Below, piece by piece: positions 19,293 through 28,065 of a stretch of DNA of 64,000 bases (position 1 is its first letter; each line of letters begins with the position of its first letter). Location: positions 124,001 to 188,000 of the forward strand of contig NZ_JAYKGK010000001.1 in assembly GCF_036860675.1 (NCBI RefSeq). Reading direction: 5' to 3'. Source of the stretch: Rosettibacter primus. Its GTDB lineage: Bacteria > Bacteroidota > Ignavibacteria > Ignavibacteriales > Melioribacteraceae. The notes below the pieces were generated by a model. It saw only the letters and a list, made by a program, of their open reading frames with translations, was not told the DNA's origin and ran no database searches. A program made the position numbers and the translations under genes.

Positions 19293-21524
19293 ATGAAAAT
19301 TACTTTTCAAATATTTTTATTACTTATAATTTCATCTGCAATTGATTTATTTCCTCAGAATAATGATGAATTTATAAGAGGAGTGGACATTTCATTTACT
19401 CCTCAAATTGAAGATTTAGGTGGCAAATATAAATTAAATGGTCAGGTAAGTGATATATTAGATATACTGAAAGAAAAGGGAGTAAACTATGTAAGACTTA
19501 GAATTTGGCACACGCCAAAAGATGGTTATTGTGGCTTAGAAAAAACTATTCAATTTGCAAAACGAATAAAAGAAAAAGGATTTAAATTCTTACTCGATTT
19601 TCATTATTCAGATTCTTGGGCTGATCCCGGTAAACAAACTAAACCTGCTGTATGGACTAATCTACCTTTTGAAAATCTTAAAGATAGTGTTTATGCTTAT
19701 ACAAAATTTGTTTTAACCGTTCTTAAAAATCAAAATGCTTTACCAGATATGGTTCAGATAGGAAACGAAATTACCAGTGGAATGCTCTGGCCTGATGGAA
19801 AACTATACGATAAAGACCTGAACGAAAATCAGCAATGGCAAAAATTTGTTCAACTAATTAATCAAGGCATAAAAGGTATAAAAGATGTTGATTCAAATAT
19901 TATAAAAATTATGATTCATATAGATAGAGGCGGTGATAATAATGGAGCTGTTTATTTTTATAACAAATTACTTGCTTTAGGTGTTAATTTCGATGTAATT
20001 GGTCTTTCATATTATCCCTGGTGGCATGGAACTTTAGACCAATTAAAATATAATTTGAATGATTTAGCTATTCGTTATAATAAAGATATTATTATTGTTG
20101 AAACAGCATATCCCTGGACAACAGGATATCAAATTGATGGACATGGCAATATAGTTGGAACAAGTACAAAATTATTACAGGGATTTCCGGCAACAGTAAA
20201 AGGTCAAAAAGATTTTCTAATTTTTCTTAAGAAAATTATAAGAGAAACAAAGAACAATAAAGGTAAAGGATTTTTCTACTGGGAGCCCGCATATATTTCA
20301 GTCCCACCAATTGGTTCTTCCTGGGAAAATTTAGCTTTATTTGGTTTTACTAATTCAAACCTCGAAGCAGAAGCACTTGATTCCTGGAATGCATTTCTTC
20401 CTGAAATAAATATTTCTACTATTAATGTTAAGATAAGAATTAATACTTCAACATTATATGATACATTAAAATCATCCGGCATAGTTCAAATTAGAGGTGA
20501 ATCAAAAGGAATTAGTTCAAGTTTATTGCCGAGCGGAGAAAGAATTTCTTGGGATGACCAATCACAATTAATTTTAAAAAATGTAGATGGTGATAATTGG
20601 GAATATTCATTTCAAATGTATGAAGGAGATACTCTCGAGTATACAATTTGGACAGGTCATTCGAAAACAAAACCAACATTTTTAAGAGTAGGCTGGGAAG
20701 GTCCTGTTATACCTTTTAATGGAAGCAATAAAAATTACAGATTATTTATTGCTGACAAAAATGATACAATATTACCAATCCAATTTTATAATTCTTTAAG
20801 TACAAAGGTTAATCAATATTTTTCACCATTCGAACAAAAAAATGATTCAATTGGAATTTTGTTTCGAGTGAATCTATCCGATTTGATGAAAAAAAATTTG
20901 TTTGACCCAAATAAAAATGGTCCTGTAATTGTTCGAGGAGATTCGATTGAATCCGCTGGAGTTTTATCATGGATTAACAATAAACTAATTTTGAAAAGAG
21001 AAGAAAATAGTGTTGCCAACGGTTCATTCTGGTCAGGAATTGCTTATTTCCCTAAAAATAAAATTGCAGTAGGTTCAAAAATCAAATATAAATTTTACAT
21101 TGATAATTCATCTTTTGGCGGCTGGGAATCTAATATTAGTGATAGAATATTTTATTTCCCTTCAAGTGATTCAACTTTATCATGGAAATTTTTTAATGAT
21201 AAATTATTGATTAACGATGTTAAAGAATACAATACAATTCCTTTTGAAATTGAACTGCTGCAAAATTACCCTAACCCTTTTAATCCAAAAACAAAGATTA
21301 CTTTTTCAATTCCTTCATTAAAAAATAATTCAACAAGTACTTACATAAAATTAAAAATCTTTGATGCACTTGGAAGAGAAATAAAAACTTTAGCAGAAGG
21401 ATTTTATAAACCCGATAAATATGAAGTAGAATTTGATGGTTCCAATTTGCCTAGTGGAATTTATTTTTATTCCTTAATATCTGAAGAAAAAATAATTACA
21501 AAGAAAATGATTTTGTTGAAATAA
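19293..21524 (+). CDS. GH53 endo-beta-1,4-galactanase with two accessory modules and T9SS sorting domain
   Basis: Cleaves internal beta-1,4-galactosyl bonds of pectic galactan or type I arabinogalactan. Family 53 signatures are all present: RGVDISFTPQIE, VRLRIWHTP, LLDFHYSDSWADPGKQ, VQIGNEITSGMLWPDG with acid/base Glu159, IGLSYYPWWHG, and IVETAYPW with nucleophile Glu270. The catalytic domain ends near residue 370. Two beta-sandwich modules homologous to those of the protein encoded at 16797 follow (about 378-500 and 525-645). A type A T9SS tail ends the protein (LLQNYPNPFNPKTKITFSIP). Hence a surface-exposed or secreted enzyme that feeds galacto-oligosaccharides to SusCD. The family call is firm; the binding role of the modules is inferred. 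Confidence 0.95.
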   Translation: MKITFQIFLLLIISSAIDLFPQNNDEFIRGVDISFTPQIEDLGGKYKLNGQVSDILDILKEKGVNYVRLRIWHTPKDGYCGLEKTIQFAKRIKEKGFKFLLDFHYSDSWADPGKQTKPAVWTNLPFENLKDSVYAYTKFVLTVLKNQNALPDMVQIGNEITSGMLWPDGKLYDKDLNENQQWQKFVQLINQGIKGIKDVDSNIIKIMIHIDRGGDNNGAVYFYNKLLALGVNFDVIGLSYYPWWHGTLDQLKYNLNDLAIRYNKDIIIVETAYPWTTGYQIDGHGNIVGTSTKLLQGFPATVKGQKDFLIFLKKIIRETKNNKGKGFFYWEPAYISVPPIGSSWENLALFGFTNSNLEAEALDSWNAFLPEINISTINVKIRINTSTLYDTLKSSGIVQIRGESKGISSSLLPSGERISWDDQSQLILKNVDGDNWEYSFQMYEGDTLEYTIWTGHSKTKPTFLRVGWEGPVIPFNGSNKNYRLFIADKNDTILPIQFYNSLSTKVNQYFSPFEQKNDSIGILFRVNLSDLMKKNLFDPNKNGPVIVRGDSIESAGVLSWINNKLILKREENSVANGSFWSGIAYFPKNKIAVGSKIKYKFYIDNSSFGGWESNISDRIFYFPSSDSTLSWKFFNDKLLINDVKEYNTIPFEIELLQNYPNPFNPKTKITFSIPSLKNNSTSTYIKLKIFDALGREIKTLAEGFYKPDKYEVEFDGSNLPSGIYFYSLISEEKIITKKMILLK

Positions 21525-21540
21525 TTTGAGGGAATAGAAC

Positions 21541-21576
21541 ACAGATAAACACAGATTAAACGGATTAGCACAGATA
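21541..21576. repeat. Short degenerate direct repeats (ACAGATAAA / ACAGATTAA)
   Basis: ACAGAT occurs at 21541, 21551 and 21570, each followed by an A-rich triplet, with CGGATTAG in between. They fill the first part of the 143-base gap between the GH53 and GH-A genes. They look like simple-sequence spacer material of a kind seen between genes in many genomes. No function is evident. Confidence 0.3.
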
Positions 21577-21667
21577 AAAAATTATTCTGGTCAAAATTTT
21601 TTACTAACTGTTGATTAAGTATAAATGATGTTCGGGTTAGTTTATAAAAATTTCAGGAAGTAATAAT

Positions 21668-24253
21668 ATGAAAAGAGTATTAATTATTTTCTTAATTGTA
21701 ATAATCAATTTTTCTTTTGTACTTTCTCAGAATAAATCAAATCATAATAATGTATTTGTCGATTCTGATGGCATGCTAAGATGGGAGGATACAAAAGAAG
21801 AAGTAAGATTATTTGGTGTAAATTACACAACACCTTTTGCTTATGCATATAGAGCTCACAAAAGACTTGGATTATCTTTGAAAAAAGCAATTGACCTTGA
21901 TGTAAATCATTTAGCCCGACTTGGCTTTGATGCATTTCGAATTCATATGTGGGATAGAGAAATTTCCGACAGTATTGGAAATGTTTTACAAAACGAACAC
22001 CTGAAATTGTTTGATTATTTGTTATATAAACTTGCACAAAAGGGAATTAAAACTATTATAACACCAATTGCATGGTGGGGTACTGCATGGCCTGAACCTG
22101 ATTACAAAACTCCTGGTTTTTCTACTTATTATTCAAAAGTTGAAATGATTACCAATCCAAAAGCAAGAGAAGCTCAGAAAAATTACTTAAAACAAATTAT
22201 AAATCATGTTAATCCATATACTAAGCTTGCTTATAAAGATGACCCATCAATCATAGCCTTAGAAATAATTAATGAACCCCATCATCCTGATGACACTTCT
22301 AAGGTAAGACAATACATTAATGAAATGTATGATGTATTACGTGAAGCAGGTTTTACAAAACCAATTTTTTATAACATAAGTGAAAACTGGAATGATGCAC
22401 AAGCCCAAGCTGTTTGTAATTCAAAAGTTGAAGGAGTTTCGTTTCAATGGTATCCTACAGGATTAGTTCATAATAAAATTCTTAATGGAAATTATCTTAT
22501 AAATGTTAATAAGTATAAAATACCATCAGAAAATGTTAAAGGATTTGATAAAAAAGCAAAAATGGTTTATGAATTTGATGCTGCAGATATTGGAGCTTCG
22601 TTTATGTATCCAGCAATGGCAAGAAGTTTTAGAGAAGCTGGAATACAGTTCGCAACAATGTTTGCATATGACCCTGTTCAAATTGCATGGAGTAATACAG
22701 AATATCAAACTCATTTTGTTAACTTACTATATGCTCCTTCAAAGGCGATAAGCTTAATGATTGCTTCAAAAGCATTTCATGAATTACAAGGGATGAAATC
22801 ATATGGTGATTTTCCTGCTAACAACAATTTTGATGATTTTATAATTAATTATGAGAAAGATTTGTGTGAATATAATTCCTTAACAGAATTTATATATTCT
22901 AATTCTACAGATTCAAAACCTGTGTTTGTTGACAGTCTAAAAAAAATTGCTGGTGTAGGTAATTCACCAATTATTCATTATGATGGGACCGGAGCATATT
23001 TTTTTGACAAAATTAAAAATGGTATGTGGAAATTAGAAGTATATCCTGATGTTTTATGGCTATCTGACCCATTTGAACAAACAAGCATGAAAAAACAAAT
23101 TTCAAAACTTTTCTGGGAAAAAAGAAAATTCAAAATTGATATTCCTGATTTAGGTTCGGATTTCCAGATTAATTCTCTCAACAAAAATTTAGTCCCATTC
23201 TATTCACAAGGGAAAGAATTTGTTGTTGAACCGGGTATTTATTTACTTGTATCGAAAAGTATTAAGAAAGAGGAAGTAAAAAATTATTTGTCTAAAAAGG
23301 AAAAATTTTTAGATGGTTTATATTTGCCTCCAGATGAATCAAATGCGTATGTGGTTAACAAAACACCTTTGTATTTAGAATCGAATAATTATAAGATGAT
23401 AAAATTTCAGATTGCATCTCCAAGAAGCATTAAAGAAGCTGCAGTATATATAAAACGCTTGGGATGGAGACGTTTTGAGAAACATCTTCTTAAAAATGTT
23501 GGTGGGTTTGATTATTTAATTTCAGATTCTGCTAAAATATTGACTCCAGGTCAGATTGAATATTGTGTTGCTCTTAATATTGATAATAAAGTATATACAT
23601 TCCCCGATGGAAAAGAAATATCACCAGAAGATTGGGATTTTCATTTTAATAAATTGTGGAAAACTGTTGTTGTAGATAGTAACACCTCAATTGAATTATT
23701 TAATGCATTGAGAGATTATAAAGATATTGTCTTTCCTCAATTTTCTCGTTCTACAAGATTTTTTGTGGATTATAAAAATGGCATAACAAGTGATAAGAAT
23801 TCAATATTTATTAATTTAACTTCTGCAGGAGAAGATGATTATCCATTCGGATTTCAATTAAATGTTTCTAATTTTATCAATCCTATAAGTGGTTTATTAC
23901 AAAATTATAAAAGCATTATTCTAAGAGCTTGTTCAGAAGATGAAAACAATTTTAAACTTGTAATCAATTTAATAACAAAAAGTGGTAATGTTTATCAATC
24001 TGAAGTAAGCTTAGATAAAGAATGGATAGAAAAAGAAATTAAGTTAAGTGATTTCCACGCGGGTGAATCTTTAATTTTACCTTTTTCATATCCAAGATTT
24101 TTACCTAAAATATGGAAAAACAAAGGTCAGAATAAAAGTGAAAAAATTAATCTTAACGAATTAGAATTCATCCAGTTTTTAATCATACCAGCAAAAGACA
24201 ATAAAAAAGTTTTTAATTGCAAACTACGCATTGAATCATTGTTATTAAAATAA
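21668..24253 (+). CDS. Exported clan GH-A glycoside hydrolase with C-terminal jelly-roll-like module
   Basis: A retaining glycosidase of the (beta/alpha)8 GH-A clan, related to GH5. A signal peptide (VLIIFLIVIINFSFVLSQ) precedes the barrel, with FGVNYTTPFAYAYRAHKRLG, LGFDAFRIHMWDRE, ALEIINEPHH (acid/base Glu203) and KMVYEFDAAD (nucleophile Glu302). Residues after about 400 form beta-domains, and the last ~150 (RSTRFFVDYKNG ... WIEKEIKLSDF) look like a carbohydrate-binding jelly roll. Unlike the two proteins encoded before it, there is no T9SS tail, so it is probably periplasmic. In a galactan locus a beta-galactosidase of a GH5-like family (GH147, for instance) would fit; I cannot fix the family from sequence alone. 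Last gene of the locus. Confidence 0.75.
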   Translation: MKRVLIIFLIVIINFSFVLSQNKSNHNNVFVDSDGMLRWEDTKEEVRLFGVNYTTPFAYAYRAHKRLGLSLKKAIDLDVNHLARLGFDAFRIHMWDREISDSIGNVLQNEHLKLFDYLLYKLAQKGIKTIITPIAWWGTAWPEPDYKTPGFSTYYSKVEMITNPKAREAQKNYLKQIINHVNPYTKLAYKDDPSIIALEIINEPHHPDDTSKVRQYINEMYDVLREAGFTKPIFYNISENWNDAQAQAVCNSKVEGVSFQWYPTGLVHNKILNGNYLINVNKYKIPSENVKGFDKKAKMVYEFDAADIGASFMYPAMARSFREAGIQFATMFAYDPVQIAWSNTEYQTHFVNLLYAPSKAISLMIASKAFHELQGMKSYGDFPANNNFDDFIINYEKDLCEYNSLTEFIYSNSTDSKPVFVDSLKKIAGVGNSPIIHYDGTGAYFFDKIKNGMWKLEVYPDVLWLSDPFEQTSMKKQISKLFWEKRKFKIDIPDLGSDFQINSLNKNLVPFYSQGKEFVVEPGIYLLVSKSIKKEEVKNYLSKKEKFLDGLYLPPDESNAYVVNKTPLYLESNNYKMIKFQIASPRSIKEAAVYIKRLGWRRFEKHLLKNVGGFDYLISDSAKILTPGQIEYCVALNIDNKVYTFPDGKEISPEDWDFHFNKLWKTVVVDSNTSIELFNALRDYKDIVFPQFSRSTRFFVDYKNGITSDKNSIFINLTSAGEDDYPFGFQLNVSNFINPISGLLQNYKSIILRACSEDENNFKLVINLITKSGNVYQSEVSLDKEWIEKEIKLSDFHAGESLILPFSYPRFLPKIWKNKGQNKSEKINLNELEFIQFLIIPAKDNKKVFNCKLRIESLLLK

Positions 24254-24290
24254 ATAAGAAATCTGTTCATAAAAATTATTTTTGTTATTT

Positions 24291-24321
24291 CATAACTATT
24301 TTAATTAAACTATTAGTTATG
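24291..24321. repeat. Inverted repeat after the utilisation locus
   Basis: CATAACTA (24291-24298) and TAGTTATG (24314-24321) are exact reverse complements with a 15-base loop, 38 bases after the GH-A stop. There is no T tract. A second weak inverted repeat, AATTGCT/AGCAATT, is at 24364-24385. Either could mark the end of the locus transcript. Confidence 0.35.
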
Positions 24322-24453
24322 GACTATGAAATCTGATAATCATGCAGTTTTAAAGTATCAAGTAATTGCTTTTTTTATAGCAATTTATATCTACAAAATT
24401 TTATAATCTCTCATTTAATATGTAACCTTTTTTACAATCTCATCAGAGTTTTA

Positions 24454-24485
24454 TTTGAATTACTTTTATTCTCTAAGTATATTGG
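24454..24485 (+). promoter_or_regulatory. Candidate promoter for purC
   Basis: TTTG (24454-24457), 20 bases, then TATATTGG (24478-24485), which matches TANNTTTG in all but one fixed position. It lies 40 bases before the purC ATG, in the gap following the utilisation locus, where a new transcript is expected. Confidence 0.4.
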
Positions 24486-24524
24486 ATTATAAAAATTACA
24501 TTAACTTATAGAAAGGTCATAAAA

Positions 24525-25415
24525 ATGAAAGTAATTACAAAAACTAATTTTGAAACCTTAAAATTTTTCAAAAGTGGTAAAGTCCGTGATATTTATGATC
24601 TCGGAGAGTATTACTTAATTGTATCGACCGATCGAATCTCAGCGTTTGATGTAATAATGAACGAAGGAATTCCTTTTAAAGGTGCTGTGTTAAATAAAAT
24701 ATCTGCTTTCTGGTTTAATTTTACAAAAGATATAATTGATAATCACCTGATAAGTATAAATGTAGAAGATTACCCGGAAGAATGTAAGCCTTATATAGAT
24801 GTATTAAAAGATCGTTCGATGTTAGTAAAGAAAGCTGAATTAATTCCTCTTGAATGTATTGTAAGAGGTTATATAACTGGCTCTGGCTGGAATGATTATA
24901 AAAAAACTGGTTCTATATGTGGAATTAAATTGCCCGAAGGTTTAGTTGAATCTGAAAAACTTCCAGAACCAATTTTTACTCCTTCGACAAAAGCTGAAAT
25001 AGGATTACATGACGAGAACATAGATGAAGAGCAAGCAATCTCGATAATCGGAAAAGAGACTTTTAATTACTTAAAAGAAATTTCAATAAAAATTTATAAT
25101 AAAGCAGTGGAATATGCATTAAAGAAAGGAATAATAATTGCTGATACAAAAATGGAATTTGGTTATTATGATGGGAAAATAATTTTAATAGATGAATTAT
25201 TAACACCTGATTCATCTAGATTCTGGCCACTTGAAGAATATGAAAAAGGCCGTTCCCAAAATAGTTTTGATAAGCAATATTTAAGAGATTATTTATTATC
25301 AATTAATTTTAATAAAAAACCACCAGCTCCACCAATACCTGAAAATGTAATAATAAACACAAGCAAAAAATATCAAGAAGCACTTTATAAACTTACGGGA
25401 GAAATTATTGAATAA
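24525..25415 (+). CDS. purC: Phosphoribosylaminoimidazole-succinocarboxamide synthase (SAICAR synthetase)
   Basis: Joins aspartate to CAIR with ATP in de novo purine synthesis, in the cytoplasm. Family motifs: SGKVRDIYDLG, VSTDRISAFDVIM, ECIVRGYITGSGW, TPSTKAE, and IADTKMEFG with ILIDELLTPDSSRFW. Length (296 residues) matches the long form of the enzyme. AGAAAGG lies 8 bases before the ATG. purD and guaB also lie in this + strand region, but apart from purC, so purine genes are scattered rather than in one operon. The stop TAA overlaps the next ATG by one base. Confidence 0.97.
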   Translation: MKVITKTNFETLKFFKSGKVRDIYDLGEYYLIVSTDRISAFDVIMNEGIPFKGAVLNKISAFWFNFTKDIIDNHLISINVEDYPEECKPYIDVLKDRSMLVKKAELIPLECIVRGYITGSGWNDYKKTGSICGIKLPEGLVESEKLPEPIFTPSTKAEIGLHDENIDEEQAISIIGKETFNYLKEISIKIYNKAVEYALKKGIIIADTKMEFGYYDGKIILIDELLTPDSSRFWPLEEYEKGRSQNSFDKQYLRDYLLSINFNKKPPAPPIPENVIINTSKKYQEALYKLTGEIIE

Positions 25416-25705
25416 TGTTACCTTTTGAGATTAAGATTATCGATAAAACTTATTTATATATTAAATGGGATAATAATTTTGAAACGAAGATAAAATTAGC
25501 TGACTTGAGATATAATTGTCCTTGTGCCTTCTGTTTAGCAGAGAAAAAAGAAAGAAGTGATTCATACATTCCTATTCTTTCTGATGAACAAATTACTATT
25601 CAGGAGATAAAATTAACAGGCAATTATGCAATTAATATCATCTGGAAAGATTTTCACAATACGGGTATATATGACTTTGATTATTTAAGAAAATTGTCTA
25701 TTTAA
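25415..25705 (+). CDS. DUF971 family protein
   Basis: A 96-residue protein with the DUF971 pattern: an N-terminal strand pair (IDKTYLYIKWDNN), then LADLRYNCPCAFC with the conserved CPCAxC cysteines, and a C-terminal IIWKDFHNTGIYDFDYLRKL. Members stand alone or are fused to iron-sulfur or hydroxylase proteins; the family function is unsettled, with a link to iron-sulfur metabolism proposed. The ATG overlaps the purC stop (TAATG), so translation is probably coupled. pgsA follows after 14 bases. Confidence 0.85.
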   Translation: MLPFEIKIIDKTYLYIKWDNNFETKIKLADLRYNCPCAFCLAEKKERSDSYIPILSDEQITIQEIKLTGNYAINIIWKDFHNTGIYDFDYLRKLSI

Positions 25706-25719
25706 TTTCAATACTTATC

Positions 25720-26316
25720 ATGATACTCCCAAATCAGTTAACTGTTTTAAGAATTATTCTAACACCAATATTTTTATATTTATTTTTGAATGGTGAACCT
25801 TTATTCATACAAATTTCTCTGGGGGTATTCATAATTGCTGCAATTACAGACTGGTATGATGGTTGGCTTGCAAGAAAGTTTAATTACATAACAGAGTGGG
25901 GTAAATTTTTAGACCCATTGGCAGATAAAATTTTAACTTCAACTGTATTTCTTGCTTTTGTTTTTGTTGGAATTTTAGAATTATGGATGGTCATTTTAAT
26001 TATTGCGAGGGATATACTTATTACATTGCTCAGAATTTATGCTGATTATAAAAAAGTTTCTTTTTCTACAAGTTATTCTGCAAAATGGAAAACTTTTTTT
26101 CAGATGTTATTTCTTTATTATTTATTGTTAATCTATACTGCTAAAACCGTAAAATGGATTTATGAAGGAAGAGAAAATCTTTTTAATATTTTATTGCATC
26201 ATGAGTTAATTTACTATACAATGCTTGCTATCACTATATTTACTGTCATAACAGGCATAACTTATATTTACACAAACAGATTACTTATAAAACAACTTTT
26301 TGGAGCAAAAAATTAA
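25720..26316 (+). CDS. pgsA: CDP-diacylglycerol-glycerol-3-phosphate 3-phosphatidyltransferase
   Basis: Integral membrane enzyme making phosphatidylglycerol phosphate from CDP-diacylglycerol and glycerol 3-phosphate. The CDP-alcohol phosphotransferase signature DG-x2-AR-x8-G-x3-D-x3-D is intact (DGWLARKFNYITEWGKFLDP). Several hydrophobic segments follow, and the length (198 residues) is normal. The next gene encodes the phosphatase for its product, making the pair a complete route to phosphatidylglycerol. Confidence 0.93.
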   Translation: MILPNQLTVLRIILTPIFLYLFLNGEPLFIQISLGVFIIAAITDWYDGWLARKFNYITEWGKFLDPLADKILTSTVFLAFVFVGILELWMVILIIARDILITLLRIYADYKKVSFSTSYSAKWKTFFQMLFLYYLLLIYTAKTVKWIYEGRENLFNILLHHELIYYTMLAITIFTVITGITYIYTNRLLIKQLFGAKN

Positions 26317-26767
26317 TTCAATAGAAAAAATACTTGGCTCTGGCTTTTATACTGGATTTTCTAAAAAAGCTACTGGCACAAAAGCAAGTTTGCTTGCGTT
26401 ACTTATATTTCTAATTCCAGGTTTTGAAAATCCCACTCTTATGATTGTATTAATTAGTTTTTTTATTATTATTGGTGTTGATGTAGCAAAAAAATTTGAA
26501 AAAGTTTACGGCAATGACCCAAAAGAATTTACACTTGACGAAATAATTGGCACATGGATTTCGCTATTGTTTGTTCCAAAGAAAATATGGTTCTTATTAA
26601 TAGCTTTTTTTATATGGAGATTTATGGATATTATAAAACCTTTTCCAATAAAAAAACTTGAATCAATTAAAAATGGCTGGGGAGTAGTTCTTGATGATGT
26701 TTTAGCTGGCATTTATACTTTTTTGATTATTCAATTATCAATCGATTTACTTAATAGAATATTTTAA
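26300..26767 (+). CDS. pgpA: Phosphatidylglycerophosphatase A
   Basis: Removes phosphate from phosphatidylglycerol phosphate at the inner membrane. The PgpA pattern is visible: FYTGFSKKATGTKAS, then GVDVAKKFEKVYGNDPKEFTLDEIIG with the acidic DP-x5-DE box, DIIKPFPIKKLE, and GVVLDDVLAGIYT. There is no in-frame ATG before the conserved region. TTG at 26300 overlaps pgsA by 17 bases; ATT at 26312 has GGAG six bases before it and is an alternative. The true start is undecided. Confidence 0.9.
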   Translation: MEQKINSIEKILGSGFYTGFSKKATGTKASLLALLIFLIPGFENPTLMIVLISFFIIIGVDVAKKFEKVYGNDPKEFTLDEIIGTWISLLFVPKKIWFLLIAFFIWRFMDIIKPFPIKKLESIKNGWGVVLDDVLAGIYTFLIIQLSIDLLNRIF

Positions 26768-26787
26768 TTACTAACATAGATATAATT

Positions 26788-28065
26788 ATGAATGCATATT
26801 TAGTTACAATTGGTGATGAAATTCTTATTGGTCAGGTAGTAAATACTAATGCAGCTTACATTGGAGAACAACTTGTCAAGAATGGAATTAAGATAATTGG
26901 CTCAAGTGTTCTTCCTGATGATGAAGATAAAATTATAAAAGAGTTTAAAAGAGTTTTTAAGATTTGTGACATAATGATTGTAACAGGTGGACTTGGCCCC
27001 ACACACGATGATGTTACAAGGAAATGTGTTGTAAATTTTTTTGATACAGAACTTATAATGAATGAAGAAGTATTGAGTGATATTAAAAAATTTTTTGAAG
27101 TAAGAGGCAGGGAATTAACTAAAATTAATGAAGAACAAGCTCTAATTCCTAAAATTGCTGAACCTATAAGGAATACTCGTGGTACAGCACCGGGAATCTG
27201 GATAGAAAAGGATAATAAAATTTTTATAGCTATGCCTGGTGTTCCCTACGAAATGAAAAATATGATGGATTCATATGTAATTCCAAAATTAAAATCATTG
27301 AGCGAGAAAAATAAATCAGAAAGAAAACAAGAAAGCACTTATATTTTAACCCGAAATTTACTTACTACTGGTATTCCCGAATCAACATTATTTACTAAAC
27401 TTGGAAATATTGAAGAAATATTAAATGGAGCAAAGCTTGCTTTTTTACCTAACCAATTTGGTGTTAGATTAAGAATCACGGTTGAAGAGAATAACAAAGA
27501 TTTTGCTTTGTCTAAACTTGAGGAAATTGAACAAAAAATTAGAAGTATTGTTGGAAAATATATATATGGGAAAGACGATGATAATCTTGAAGGAGTTGTA
27601 GCTAAGTTATTAATTGACAGAGGTTTAAAATTGTCAGTTGCAGAATCTTGTACTGGTGGTTTAATTGCAAATCGTCTTACTAATATTAGTGGCAGCAGTT
27701 TATTTTTCGAAAGAGGAATTGTAGCATACAGTAATGCAGCTAAAGTAGAATTATTAAAAGTTGATGAGGATATAATAGCAAAATATGGTGCTGTTAGTCT
27801 GGAAGTAGCAAGACAAATGGCAGAAGGAATCAAATCTATCAGCGGAACGGATATTGGATTGTCCACTACTGGAATAATGGGACCAACGGGAGCAACTCCC
27901 AATAAACCTGTTGGTCTTGTATACATAGGAATTTGTGATGAGAAAATATGTACTGCAAAAGAATTCCGTTTCGGTGATGATAGATTATTAAATAAAGATA
28001 GAACTTCGCAAGCTGCACTTGAAATGCTAAGAAGATATTTACTTGGAATAAATTACGATGATTAG
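26788..28065 (+). CDS. cinA: CinA: competence/damage-inducible protein with NMN amidohydrolase domain
   Basis: Two-domain pyridine nucleotide repair and recycling protein. The N-terminal molybdopterin-binding-like (COG1058) domain has GDEILIGQVVNTNA and VTGGLGPTHDDVTR. The C-terminal CinA domain deamidates nicotinamide mononucleotide and has LSVAESCTGGLIANRLTN, FERGIVAYSNAAK and STTGIMGPTGATPNKPVGLVY. Length (425 residues) is typical. It belongs to the widely conserved pgsA-cinA-thpR-recA-recX arrangement. Its end overlaps thpR by 8 bases. Confidence 0.95.
   Translation: MNAYLVTIGDEILIGQVVNTNAAYIGEQLVKNGIKIIGSSVLPDDEDKIIKEFKRVFKICDIMIVTGGLGPTHDDVTRKCVVNFFDTELIMNEEVLSDIKKFFEVRGRELTKINEEQALIPKIAEPIRNTRGTAPGIWIEKDNKIFIAMPGVPYEMKNMMDSYVIPKLKSLSEKNKSERKQESTYILTRNLLTTGIPESTLFTKLGNIEEILNGAKLAFLPNQFGVRLRITVEENNKDFALSKLEEIEQKIRSIVGKYIYGKDDDNLEGVVAKLLIDRGLKLSVAESCTGGLIANRLTNISGSSLFFERGIVAYSNAAKVELLKVDEDIIAKYGAVSLEVARQMAEGIKSISGTDIGLSTTGIMGPTGATPNKPVGLVYIGICDEKICTAKEFRFGDDRLLNKDRTSQAALEMLRRYLLGINYDD

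Noticed and set aside
27339..27926. 195-codon open frame on - inside cinA
   Set aside because: It is fully antisense to a conserved gene, its Pro/Leu/Ser-rich product matches no family, and it is the mirror of Gly/Ile/Lys-rich coding.
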